The notes beneath the pieces are model-generated. The model did not search any database, was not told the origin of the DNA, and saw only the letters and a program-made list of their open reading frames with translations. Of a DNA stretch of 58,672 nucleotides, positions 19,723-28,283 are shown piece after piece. Origin of the DNA: Alphaproteobacteria bacterium (GTDB lineage Bacteria; Pseudomonadota; Alphaproteobacteria; Micropepsales; Micropepsaceae). How positions within the stretch are numbered: position 1 is the stretch's first letter; every line of letters starts with the position of its first letter. Location of the stretch: contig JAGWZW010000014.1 of assembly GCA_018971835.1 (NCBI GenBank), forward strand, positions 1 to 58,672, given 5' to 3'. A program made the position numbers and the translations under genes.

Positions 19723-21429
19723 ATGTCCGTTTACGTTCATGACCGTATTCTGGAATTGTTCGAAGCCGAGGGCATCAAGACGTTGCTGGGCATTCCCGAT
19801 CCCAGCTTCGTCGCGATGTTCATCGCCGCGGAGGCGCGCGGCTGGCGGGTGATCGCCCCCCATCACGAAGAAGCCGGCGCCTTCATGGCCGACGGCCTGT
19901 GGCGCATGACCGGCCGGCCCGGCGTCATCGTCGGCAATCAGGGGCCGGGCGTGGCCAACCTGGCGCCGGCCGCGATCTGCGCGGCTAAGGAGAACGTGCC
20001 CACCGTCTTCCTCGCCGGCCAGCGTCAGCGCATCTATGAGGAGCGGGTGCGCCGCGGCCGCTTCCAGTACACGCGCCAGCCGCGCTACTTCGAGGAGGCG
20101 ATGAAATATGTCGGCATCATCGAATATCCCGAGCAGACCGACGAGATCGTGCACGAAGCCTTTCGCCGCGCGCTCTCCGGCGTACCGGGGCCGGTCTATA
20201 TCGAATATCCGATGAACGTGATTCCGGCGCAGCTCGAGCTGCCGCCGGCGCCGCCGCCCGGGGCCTATCGCCTCGTCCATCAGGCGGCGAGCGAAGGCGC
20301 CATCGCCGCGGCCACGAAGCTGGTCAAATCGGCGAAGCTGCCGATCCTGTTGGTGGGGCAGGGTGTGTTTGTTTCGCGGGCGCATGACGCGGTGGCGTCG
20401 CTGGCCCGCGCGCTGAATTGTCCGGTGATCCAGACACCGGGAGGTGCCGCGTTCCTCGAAGGGCTGGAGGATCGCAGCTTCGCCTACGCTTCGCCCGCGG
20501 GAACCGAAGCGGTGGCGAATGCCGATCTGGTCATCGCAGTGGGCACGGAGATCGGCGAGCCCTTGCACTACGGTACTGGCCGGCACTGGGCCAAGGGCAA
20601 CACCGATCGCAAATGGATCTATATCGAGCGCGATCCCACCGCCATCGGCGTCAACCGCCATATCGATGTACCGCTGGTGGGCGATCTGCGCGACGTGGTT
20701 CCGCAACTCACGGCCGCGGTGGTGCCGCTCGGCCTGAAACCGCCGGCGCAGCTCGAAGGCTGGAGCAAGGCGCATCAGCAGTTCGCCGCGATGATGTTCG
20801 CCGCGGTGTCCACGCGCTCCACGCCCGTCCATCCGGCGCGCCTCGCGGTCGAAGCCACGCGCGTGCTGCCGAGGGACGCGGTGCTGGTGCGCGACGGCGG
20901 TTCGATGAACATCTTCACCTGGGCCTATTCGCAGCTTCAGCCGAAGGACGCGATGTGGTGCCAGAATTTCGGCCATCTCGGCACCGGCCTGCCACATGCC
21001 ATCGGCGCGCAGCTTGCCGTGGGCGATAGCCGCCGCGTGGTGCTGATGACGGGCGACTCGTCCTTCCTGTTTCACATCTCCGAACTCGAAACCGCGGTGC
21101 GCAAGAAGCTGCCGGTGGTCTGCATCGTCGGTTGCGATTATTCCTGGGGCATGGAATCTGCCGTGTACAAGGCCAATTTCGGCCCGCAATCGCCGGAGAC
21201 CGAAGCCCATTGGGGCACACAGTTACGCTTGGACAAGATCGCCGATGGTTTCGGCGCCTATGGCGAATATGTCGAGCGTGCGGAAGATATCGCGCCCGCA
21301 GTCGGGCGCGCGCTGGCGGCCGGTCGGCCCGCCGTGGTGCAGGTGGCGATCGATCCGCTGGCCAACTCGACCGAATTGCCGGGATTTGAGGAGTTCATGA
21401 CCTGGTACGGTGAAGAGGGCTATAAATAA
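19723..21429 (+). CDS. Thiamine-diphosphate-dependent enzyme (acetolactate synthase / benzoylformate decarboxylase family)
   Basis: This 568-residue protein has all three domains of the family. The N-terminal Pyr domain has the catalytic Glu in HHEEAGAFMADG. The central domain has PILLVGQGVFVS. The C-terminal PP domain has MTGDSSFLFHISELETA, where 'GDSS' replaces the usual GDG, and a C-D-Y where N-N is more common. The reaction is probably a decarboxylation or carboligation of a 2-oxo acid. A true acetolactate synthase is unlikely because no small subunit is nearby and the metal-binding motif is atypical. A strong terminator follows. Confidence 0.82.
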   Translation: MSVYVHDRILELFEAEGIKTLLGIPDPSFVAMFIAAEARGWRVIAPHHEEAGAFMADGLWRMTGRPGVIVGNQGPGVANLAPAAICAAKENVPTVFLAGQRQRIYEERVRRGRFQYTRQPRYFEEAMKYVGIIEYPEQTDEIVHEAFRRALSGVPGPVYIEYPMNVIPAQLELPPAPPPGAYRLVHQAASEGAIAAATKLVKSAKLPILLVGQGVFVSRAHDAVASLARALNCPVIQTPGGAAFLEGLEDRSFAYASPAGTEAVANADLVIAVGTEIGEPLHYGTGRHWAKGNTDRKWIYIERDPTAIGVNRHIDVPLVGDLRDVVPQLTAAVVPLGLKPPAQLEGWSKAHQQFAAMMFAAVSTRSTPVHPARLAVEATRVLPRDAVLVRDGGSMNIFTWAYSQLQPKDAMWCQNFGHLGTGLPHAIGAQLAVGDSRRVVLMTGDSSFLFHISELETAVRKKLPVVCIVGCDYSWGMESAVYKANFGPQSPETEAHWGTQLRLDKIADGFGAYGEYVERAEDIAPAVGRALAAGRPAVVQVAIDPLANSTELPGFEEFMTWYGEEGYK

Positions 21430-21486
21430 GCCGGGGAACGGCGGCATCGTTGCCAGAGGATTTCGTTCGGCTCAGGAGCTGCCGCG

Positions 21487-21511
21487 GCGCAAATTATCTT
21501 TGCGCGTTTTT
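21487..21511 (+). terminator. Intrinsic terminator downstream of the SDR/ThDP operon
   Basis: GCGCAAA (21487-21493), loop TTATC, TTTGCGC (21499-21505), then GTTTTT. This is a good rho-independent terminator for rightward transcription. It overlaps the last codons of the leftward AAA+ gene, so the two convergent genes share it. Confidence 0.7.
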
Positions 21512-24500
21512 CGCGATCTTCTCCGACTGCGCGCCGATCAGGTCAAAATCCCCGGACAGCACGGTTTCGAGCCGGCCGGTGCGCCAGCCGCTTCGCGCGT
21601 CGCGTACAAGAGGGGCCGCACCCTCCCGATAGCGGCGTACCACGGAAGTCGGTTGGCCTGCGCGCGCGATGAGTTCCGAATAGGAGCGATAGGCATCATA
21701 GGCTCGCGGTTCCTCTCTTGGGCCCGCCACCACCCGGACACGCGCCACGCTGCGCCGCCCGTTTGCCGCGTCCTCAAGCACATGCAAACCCGCCTCATTG
21801 GCGAGCGTGCGGAAAGCGCCGAAGCCGCTCACATGCAGAAGCATGTCCCCGCGCCTTAAGGCCGGATTTATGTCCTCGAATTGCATTCGGCGACGTTCGG
21901 CCCACAGGCGGTACATCTGGGCGAGGCGCGCGCACCATTGCTCGCTCGTCGCTATCTCGGCGCCGGCATCAAGCGCCGGTTCAACAGAAATAACGGCATC
22001 CGCCGGCGCCTCGGTGAGCACATCGGTGATACCCTGCTCGATCACATAGAGCTGCAATGCCAGGCGCCCAACAAGCTCGCGCGACGCGCGAGCTGTGGCC
22101 GCGCCGTGCGAGCCGAGGCGCCGATGAAGGCGCTCTGCCGTGCGCGCCGCTTCGGCGACACTATCCATCACCGCGATGCGCGTGAACAGCAGATGGCGTT
22201 CAGGCCGCGACCAGACGTCAGGCGCAGAGGCCTGCTGGAGCAGCTCGTCCTTGAGGACAATCCAGTCGGGCGAAGCGAGCTTGGCTTCGACGGCTGCGAA
22301 CATAGTTTCCAGCGCCGCACGTTCCGGGGCATCGCCTCCGGGCTGCAGTATCATGGCCGGCAGCGAGGCCGGCGGCCCGAGTGGTGCCTCCGAATTGTCT
22401 TTGTCCGGCGCCTCGCCCGGCGCGTCAGGATCGACGAATTCGACTTCGATGGCCCTGCCATTGCTGCGCACGAACAGGAACTGGTCACCTTCGGGAAATC
22501 GATGCTCCACCAACGTCGCAGCGAGCGGCGCAAGGAGATATTCGTCGATTGCGCGCTTGAGGGGGCGAGCTCCCATTTCCGGCGAGAAGCCGCGATCGAG
22601 CAGGAATTCGATTGCCGTGGACTCCCACTCCACGGCCCAGTCGCGATTGCGCAGTCCGCGGCGCTCCAAGATCTGACGCAGTTCCTTGTGCAGGATATCG
22701 CGCATCACTTCGCGCGACAGCGGCTTGAAGACGACGATCTTGTCCAGCCGGTTGACGAATTCGGGGCGGAATGTCCGCGCGATCGACCGCAAGACCTGCT
22801 CCTCGCCATAGGAGCCCTTTGCGGGCAGAAAACCGAGATCCGCGCCCTGATGGCTCGTTGCACCGAGATTGGAGGTGAGGATGATAATCGTATGTCGAAA
22901 ATCGACGACATGCCCATTCGCATCGGACAGCCGCCCGTCATCGAAGACCTGGAGGAACAAGTCCCAAATGTTCGGATGGGCCTTTTCGAATTCGTCGAGC
23001 AGCACGACGGCAAAGGGTTGTTTGCGGATGCGCGCGGTCAACGAATCCGTTTCGGCGTAGCCGCGCTCCCCGATAATCTTGGCGGTCGAATCCGCAGTCT
23101 GAAACTCGCTCATATCGAGGCGGGTCATTCGCTCGGGCGAACTGAACAAGTATTCGGCCAGGGTCTTGGCGAGTTCGGTCTTTCCGGTTCCCGTCGGCCC
23201 CGCGAACAAAAAGACGCCGACCGGGCGATGCGGATCGAGGAGGCCCGCTTTCAGCATGGCAATCCGGTCCACGACTGCCAATACTGCTTCATCTTGACCG
23301 ATCAGGCGTGCACCAAAGAACTGCCGCACAGCGGCAAGGTCGATCTTCTCCTTATCGTCCAGTATCGCGTGGGGCAAACCGCTGATCTGCGATACCGCCG
23401 CGAGGACGTGGTCGGGCGTGACAATTCGCGCGTCAGCGGCATTCTGAACCGCGCGTTTCAGCAGACCGACGGCGATGCCGGGCAGGTGTGCGCCGCTGAG
23501 ATATTGTTGCGACAGCTGTAGACAGGCCGCGACCGTATGCTCATTGACAATCTTGCGATTGCTGCGCGCGATCTGCGAGGCGGCGTGTGCGAGGAAGGCT
23601 GACAGTTCTTCGGTACTGAAGGAGTTGAGCTGAAAGACTTCGATCTGCGTACGCAAGGACGGTCGCGACTGAAATAGCCGGCTGACGCCGTCGGGATTGG
23701 CCTCGGCGCATATGACAAGCCGCCCCGCGACCATCGCCGGGAGTATTTGATCGAGGACGCTCGCCGCCTGGCCGCTATGCCTGCCGCTCTCGGCAAGTTG
23801 AAGAATATTGCCGGCATACCAGAGTACGCGCTTGCCCGTTTCAAGTTCGGTTACGAGATTGCGGATGCGTCCTTCGAGTTCGCCGAAGTAGCTTTGTCCG
23901 GCCATCAAGTCCACCGCGCTAGCCTCGAACACGCGCCAGTCCTTGTCGGCAAGGCGCTTGCCGAGGATCTTCAGAAACGACGTCTTGCCGATGCGGGAAT
24001 TGCCCGTCACCAAAATCGAACGCGGCGGAAAGGCAAGCACGGAGTCCTGCGCGCGCTGGAGAAGGTCTTGCCACGGCTCCGGTGTGACGAGCACGTCGTC
24101 GGAGTTTCCGCTCCAGAAACGGCCGAAGGCGCTGAGGAAGTTGGTATCGACCCGGGAAGCCCGCCAGCGCGCAAGCTGCTCGCGCAGCGTGGGCGCGAAC
24201 GGATGATCGACGTAGGACAGGAAGGCGTCGATGACCGCCGGCTTCGAGGCCGAACCCCATTCGAGATAAGTGCCGAAATCCGGCCGGTCTCCGAGTGCCT
24301 CACCCGTCGCGAAGTAGTCGCGAAAGCTGTCGGCGAGAGCGACGTGCGAAATCCACCAGTTCTCGGCCAGGACCGCCGGCCCTCCGACCGGGGGCCGCTG
24401 TTCAAGGCTCGTAAAGTACCGAAGCGCGTAATGCATGACTTCGGGCTGGAGTTTGCGAAAATGCATGATGATCGTATCGAACAACGATTGACGCCCCGGC

Positions 24501-24832
24501 CTTGCAGCCAAGGCTTCGAACGCGGCGCAAGCGACGTACAGGTTTCCCGCTGTGGCATATTGACGGACGGTGTCGATGTTCACGTCGCCTTGCTTTAGAA
24601 GCCGGACTGCCTCTTGAAAATCCGGGCAATCCAGAAATTCCCGCGCGTGAACGGTCTTGCGTGCGAAGGTTTCGACCGCCGCACTCAGGCGGCCGAGCGC
24701 GGCGCCGAGACTTTCCTTTACGGCCGCTGCCTTTTTGGCGGCCGCCTTCTTTTCATGGCGCTCAAACCAGGCGAATAAGGTCATGACGATCGCGGCTGCG
24801 ATCGCATAGGAGACGAAATTCTCAATTGTCAT
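21494..24832 (-). CDS. Membrane-anchored Clp-type AAA+ protein fused to an RF2-like, GGQ-less domain
   Basis: This protein has 1112 residues. A single N-terminal membrane helix (about 6-22) and a charged stretch are followed by a helical region and then two AAA+ modules. D1 has Walker A GNSRIGKTS (about 277-285), but the Walker B site reads RVLWYAGN with no Asp-Glu. D2 is fully intact: GPTGTGKTEL (545-554), VVLLDEFEKAHP (609-620) and SNLGATS. The C-terminus (about 840-1103) matches bacterial release factor 2: a PDVWSRPER helix, then MYRLWAERRRMQFEDI, GAFRTLANEAGLHVLED, and LVRDARSGWRTGRLETVLSG ending in DFDLIG. The codon-reading and GGQ catalytic domain is missing. It is the third gene of an operon with sigma and anti-sigma-like genes. 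It could be an unfoldase or remodeller acting at the membrane; the RF-like part may bind ribosomes or a partner (inference). Confidence 0.85.
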   Translation of the reverse strand: MTIENFVSYAIAAAIVMTLFAWFERHEKKAAAKKAAAVKESLGAALGRLSAAVETFARKTVHAREFLDCPDFQEAVRLLKQGDVNIDTVRQYATAGNLYVACAAFEALAARPGRQSLFDTIIMHFRKLQPEVMHYALRYFTSLEQRPPVGGPAVLAENWWISHVALADSFRDYFATGEALGDRPDFGTYLEWGSASKPAVIDAFLSYVDHPFAPTLREQLARWRASRVDTNFLSAFGRFWSGNSDDVLVTPEPWQDLLQRAQDSVLAFPPRSILVTGNSRIGKTSFLKILGKRLADKDWRVFEASAVDLMAGQSYFGELEGRIRNLVTELETGKRVLWYAGNILQLAESGRHSGQAASVLDQILPAMVAGRLVICAEANPDGVSRLFQSRPSLRTQIEVFQLNSFSTEELSAFLAHAASQIARSNRKIVNEHTVAACLQLSQQYLSGAHLPGIAVGLLKRAVQNAADARIVTPDHVLAAVSQISGLPHAILDDKEKIDLAAVRQFFGARLIGQDEAVLAVVDRIAMLKAGLLDPHRPVGVFLFAGPTGTGKTELAKTLAEYLFSSPERMTRLDMSEFQTADSTAKIIGERGYAETDSLTARIRKQPFAVVLLDEFEKAHPNIWDLFLQVFDDGRLSDANGHVVDFRHTIIILTSNLGATSHQGADLGFLPAKGSYGEEQVLRSIARTFRPEFVNRLDKIVVFKPLSREVMRDILHKELRQILERRGLRNRDWAVEWESTAIEFLLDRGFSPEMGARPLKRAIDEYLLAPLAATLVEHRFPEGDQFLFVRSNGRAIEVEFVDPDAPGEAPDKDNSEAPLGPPASLPAMILQPGGDAPERAALETMFAAVEAKLASPDWIVLKDELLQQASAPDVWSRPERHLLFTRIAVMDSVAEAARTAERLHRRLGSHGAATARASRELVGRLALQLYVIEQGITDVLTEAPADAVISVEPALDAGAEIATSEQWCARLAQMYRLWAERRRMQFEDINPALRRGDMLLHVSGFGAFRTLANEAGLHVLEDAANGRRSVARVRVVAGPREEPRAYDAYRSYSELIARAGQPTSVVRRYREGAAPLVRDARSGWRTGRLETVLSGDFDLIGAQSEKIAKNAQR

Positions 24833-24955
24833 GTGCCCCCATGCCCCTACGCAGCAAGCTCGGTCTACTTCCCGTTATCTGAAGAAATATTTGCAAGATG
24901 CGGATTTGAGAATGGCGCCATCGTGCCGGTATGGCGAAAGGCTGAGCTGCACCAT

Positions 24956-26017
24956 TCAATGCGGGGCGTCATCGCCATGCGTCCAGTCATCCGAAGTTGC
25001 AGCGGCGGGGGGCGGCGAAGTGGGCGTGGATATTGTCGGCACCGCGTCGGCCGGAGCCGCATGCGCCCCATATTGCGACGTGCCGCGTTCATTGGCAAAA
25101 TCCTGCCCACAACCTTCGCGATGTGACGCCGCCTTCGGCTGCTTGGCGTCGGGGGCTATTGCACCGGCCATCTCATCGTCGCGCGCTGGCGGGCCGCCGC
25201 AAGAAGCCCGGTCTGCCGTATTCGATGACGTGTCCGCAGATGCGCCCTCCATCTGCATTTGCTGCGCGCCATAGCGGTCCATGACAGAAGCAGCGTCGCC
25301 TGCCGCTGGTGCCGGCACGCCTGCTGCCGGCGGCGGCGCGGTCGGCGATGCCTGCGGAAGAAGGGCCGCTGCCGCCGGCCCAGGGGATTGCGGCGCCGGC
25401 GACGGCTGGGTGGGTGCAGAAGCCGCCGGGGGAGCTTTATCAACAGACGGTGCCGGGCGACTGCCGGGCGCCGTATCCTGCGCAGGGGTTTTTACGGCAG
25501 CGTTCCGGGGCAGGGGGGCGGCGGCGAAGCGGTCAAGATTTGTCGAAACAACCAGCAGCAAGGAAAAGGCGACGGCGATACCGCCGCCCATCACCCCCAG
25601 CAGCCGAGGTCGGGTAGAAATCCAGGAAAGAATACTCTGCCGCAGCGGCTGTGAGCGACCGGGCGGTTCTGCAGCCGGCATCCCCGCAATCGCGGCTTGG
25701 ACCAGATCGTCGGGCGCGGTGAGCGGAGCGCCGGCCACTGCATCCACGAAGGACTGCACGGCCTGCATATGCAACAACTCGGCCGGCGCCCGCGCCATCT
25801 CGGCTTCAAAACGGTCACGCTCGGCACCATCCAGCGCACCGTCGAGCCAGGCCGCCAACCGTTCTTCGCTATCCCCGTCCGGCCGCGCAAGAATCTGCTC
25901 GCCGGCAGCCAGGATCGCCGCCAGTTCGGCGCGGCCTGCCGCGTCGGCCTCGTCTGAAGCCTCTGCTTCTCCAGGGAAAAGCCTGTCGATCAGGGCTGTA
26001 AGGTCAGCAATCCGCAC
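24956..26017 (-). CDS. Membrane anti-sigma-factor-like protein
   Basis: The product has 353 residues. The N-terminal cytoplasmic part carries RLAAWLDGALDGAERDRFEA (about 53-72), the 'L-AYLDGEL--AER--FE' pattern of anti-sigma domains, but without the HxxxCxxC zinc motif. One membrane helix follows (about 138-158, LLGVMGGGIAVAFSLLLVVS), then a long Ala/Pro-rich periplasmic tail with two Cys residues. It starts 25 bases after the sigma gene ends, the standard sigma/anti-sigma order, so it probably holds that sigma factor at the membrane. The signal that would release it is unknown. Confidence 0.72.
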   Translation of the reverse strand: MRIADLTALIDRLFPGEAEASDEADAAGRAELAAILAAGEQILARPDGDSEERLAAWLDGALDGAERDRFEAEMARAPAELLHMQAVQSFVDAVAGAPLTAPDDLVQAAIAGMPAAEPPGRSQPLRQSILSWISTRPRLLGVMGGGIAVAFSLLLVVSTNLDRFAAAPLPRNAAVKTPAQDTAPGSRPAPSVDKAPPAASAPTQPSPAPQSPGPAAAALLPQASPTAPPPAAGVPAPAAGDAASVMDRYGAQQMQMEGASADTSSNTADRASCGGPPARDDEMAGAIAPDAKQPKAASHREGCGQDFANERGTSQYGAHAAPADAVPTISTPTSPPPAAATSDDWTHGDDAPH

Positions 26018-26042
26018 CGCTCAGATGCTCCTTCCCGATTTC

Positions 26043-27134
26043 CTAGACGGACGCACGCCAGTTTTTGACCGCAGAATCTTCGGCTATGGCGTCGTGCAGA
26101 CATTTATGCACGCGTTGCTTGAGTTTGTAGATTTCCGCTATCGGTCGCTGCATCAGGCGGGCGATCTCGCGTGGCGGCAGGTTTTCGCCGCCGCCCAGCA
26201 CAATCTCCAAATAGATCCGCTCGCGGTCCGGCAGTGCGGCCGCGGCCTGACGCAGCGCCGCTGCGGCTGTGGTTGAGGCCAGTTCCCGGGCCTCGTCGAT
26301 CAGAACATCTTCGGGAGATGTCTCGCTCGCCCCGATCAGGCTATCGGCTGCATCCCCGTCGAGGGACGAAAGTGACACTGACGCCCCGCGCGCGGCCCGG
26401 GGCTGCCCGGCCGCCACGACGTGCACGCGCACCGTCGCGATCGCGGCAGATACATCTGCGTCGGAGGGCTGCGGCTCAATGCTGGCGCCCAGGGCCTCCC
26501 TCACGCTTGAAACATCGTCGGGCACGCCCCGCCATGCTAGGAGCCGGAACACCGCCTGTTCCAGCGTATCAAGCCTGGCCACGGCCGCCGGCAGGCGGCG
26601 GCGCGGCGCGATGCTGCGCGCGAAGTCGATCAGGATCCGATCCGCGATGCGCAGGACAAAGCCGGCAAAACTGCCAATCCCGGTATATTGGCGAAGACGC
26701 CGGTAATCATCTTCGATGAGCGCGATGCAAAGCTCCTGATAGCCGTCCGCGCGCAAATCCTCATAGGCCGCGCCGCTGAGCCTCGCCCGGACGCGCCGCC
26801 GCAGATCGTCCGCGAAGAAATGCTCGAACGCCGCCCAGCCCCGGCGCCGATCTTCGAACAGGAGACGCAGGATGCGCGCCGCGAGAAGGTCGCGCGTGAC
26901 GACAGCAACATAAGTCTCTACCCGGCCGCGGCCCCTATAGCCGCGCAACCGCGCAAAGCCATTGGCGCTGAGCGCCGCCGCAGCCTCTTCAAATGCCTCG
27001 CGCGCCTGCAACTCGCTGCCGCATGCCCGCACGCAGGCTGCCCAGACAATGGTGGAGATGCGGCGCAGGAATTCAGGACCGGCCCCGCCTTCGCCTGCAA
27101 TCGCAGACGCAAGGCAGGCAGCAAGGTCACGCAC
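26043..27134 (-). CDS. Sigma-70-family (ECF-like) sigma factor with a duplicated region-2-like segment
   Basis: This is a 363-residue protein, much longer than an ordinary ECF sigma factor. Region 4 is clear at about 296-350: AALPDRERIYLEIVLGGGE, then PPREIARLMQRPIAEIYKLK. Region 2 appears twice: EAFEEAAAALSANGFARLRG with YRGRGRVETYVAVVTRDLL (about 45-83), and GYQELCIALIEDDYRRLRQY with TGIGSFAGFVLRIADRILID (about 131-170). The second copy, which has the usual 'D' end, is probably the working one. It heads the leftward operon with the anti-sigma-like and AAA+ genes and is divergent from the secreted DUF4919-like gene. Its target promoters were not identified. Confidence 0.75.
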   Translation of the reverse strand: MRDLAACLASAIAGEGGAGPEFLRRISTIVWAACVRACGSELQAREAFEEAAAALSANGFARLRGYRGRGRVETYVAVVTRDLLAARILRLLFEDRRRGWAAFEHFFADDLRRRVRARLSGAAYEDLRADGYQELCIALIEDDYRRLRQYTGIGSFAGFVLRIADRILIDFARSIAPRRRLPAAVARLDTLEQAVFRLLAWRGVPDDVSSVREALGASIEPQPSDADVSAAIATVRVHVVAAGQPRAARGASVSLSSLDGDAADSLIGASETSPEDVLIDEARELASTTAAAALRQAAAALPDRERIYLEIVLGGGENLPPREIARLMQRPIAEIYKLKQRVHKCLHDAIAEDSAVKNWRASV

Positions 27135-27274
27135 TATGCTTTCCCTCCCCGCCCGGTTTTCGCCCCGGACAATCTAACATGCCGGGTCGCAGGGCCAAAG
27201 CATGGGGTTCCGTCAATTTTCTCGTCCCGTCCGTCCTTCCCCGAAGGCGTGCGATCATGCCGAGGAGCAATGCC

Positions 27275-27904
27275 ATGCAGTGGACCCGAGCCTGCTATCT
27301 TGGTGCAGCCCTGGCGCTGATAACCATTCCGGCCGCCGCAGGGCAGGCGGATACCTCTTACAAGGCGATGGTGGCCGCCGCGGAGGCCGGCCAGGCCGGC
27401 GTTGATTACGGCAAGTTGCGCGGCGCCTATGTCCACAGCGCGGGATACGATCCCTATGGCATGGCGGTCAGCAATCTTGTCGACGGGATGCGCAAGGCCT
27501 ATGCAGCCGGCGACTGCAAACTGGCCGCCAAGGACGCGGCCGCCATCAGCGCGCAGCAGTTCACCAACGTCGAGGCGCATCTTGCGGCTGCGCTCTGTTT
27601 CGAGAAATCGGGCAACAAGGCTGGAGCCGGCCGGCAGCACGAGATATTCCTCGGGCTTACGGGCTCGATTCTGGAATCCGGCGACGGATTGACGCCGGCG
27701 ACGGCCTTTCACGTCGTCAGCCTCGACGAGGAATATTTCGTTCTCACCGCGTTGGGGTTGAACGTGGGCGAACAGGCGCTTGTGCAACTGGGCGGGCACG
27801 CCTATGACCGGTTCGCCGTCTCCGCGAAAGACTTCGACGCCAAGTCGACCCTCTATTTCGAGATCGATCCGATTCTCGGCGCGGCGAAACAACGCCCGCA
27901 ATAA
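27275..27904 (+). CDS. Secreted DUF4919-like protein
   Basis: The product has 209 residues with a signal peptide (ACYLGAALALITIPAAAGQA). The mature part has VDYGKLRGAYVHSAGYDPYG and is then helical; this start block resembles the DUF4919 family, whose function is unknown. A pair of Cys (DCKLAAKD and ALCFEKSG) could form a disulfide in a TPR-like fold. I chose the ATG at 27275 because GAGGAG lies seven bases upstream; the ATG at 27257 has no ribosome site. It stands alone on this strand between the sigma operon and the lanthipeptide-like operon. Confidence 0.72.
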   Translation: MQWTRACYLGAALALITIPAAAGQADTSYKAMVAAAEAGQAGVDYGKLRGAYVHSAGYDPYGMAVSNLVDGMRKAYAAGDCKLAAKDAAAISAQQFTNVEAHLAAALCFEKSGNKAGAGRQHEIFLGLTGSILESGDGLTPATAFHVVSLDEEYFVLTALGLNVGEQALVQLGGHAYDRFAVSAKDFDAKSTLYFEIDPILGAAKQRPQ

Positions 27905-27940
27905 GTGCGCGGGTTCTCGCCGCCGGCAGACAGACGCGTA

Positions 27941-27973
27941 GAAGCCGCCGCAGTGCCTGACTGCGGCGGCTTC
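27941..27973. terminator. Strong bidirectional hairpin between convergent genes
   Basis: GAAGCCGCCGCAG (27941-27953), loop TGCCTGA, then the perfect complement CTGCGGCGGCTTC (27961-27973): a 13-pair stem. It lies between the rightward DUF4919-like gene and the leftward polyproline gene. There is no T-tract on either side, but its strength and place fit a terminator. Confidence 0.65.
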
Positions 27974-27993
27974 TGTGCATTGGCCATCCCGGC

Positions 27994-28188
27994 TTATCCG
28001 CGGACCGCAGCAACCGCGGTCGGGCGCGGCGGAGGCGGGGGCGGGGGAGGCGGTGGCGGTGGCGCCGAATAGGTGGTGGTCGACACCGCGACTTGCGCCG
28101 CGGCTGGTAACGCGACGGTCGCCGCGGTCAATACCGCCACCACCAACAACGCGCCACGCGCGGCCCGGTGAACTGCATGCCTGTACAT
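27994..28188 (-). CDS. Small secreted polyproline peptide, last gene of the LanB/LanC operon
   Basis: This is a 64-residue product starting MYRHAVHRAARGALLVV. The signal peptide ends near LPAAAQ, and the mature part is only about 30 residues: VAVSTTTYSA, a run of 12 prolines, then RPTAVAAVRG. GGGAGA lies six bases before the ATG, supporting expression. It follows lanB by 95 bases. It has no Cys and no leader motif, so it is not obviously a substrate of LanB and LanC. Both Cys-rich precursors also end in proline-rich tails, which suggests a shared surface or cell-wall role (inference). Function unknown. Confidence 0.62.
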   Translation of the reverse strand: MYRHAVHRAARGALLVVAVLTAATVALPAAAQVAVSTTTYSAPPPPPPPPPPPPRPTAVAAVRG

Positions 28189-28283
28189 TGTTCGTCTCCC
28201 TTTGATGTGCGGGAGACGGCAACCGCCCCCCAAGCGCTACATCTGTAGAGACGGACACGGCACGGATTTTTGCCGCCGCGCCC

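Noticed and set aside
21994-23521. Long rightward frame opposite the AAA+ gene
   Set aside because: Antisense shadow; the leftward frame has all AAA+ and RF2-like motifs.
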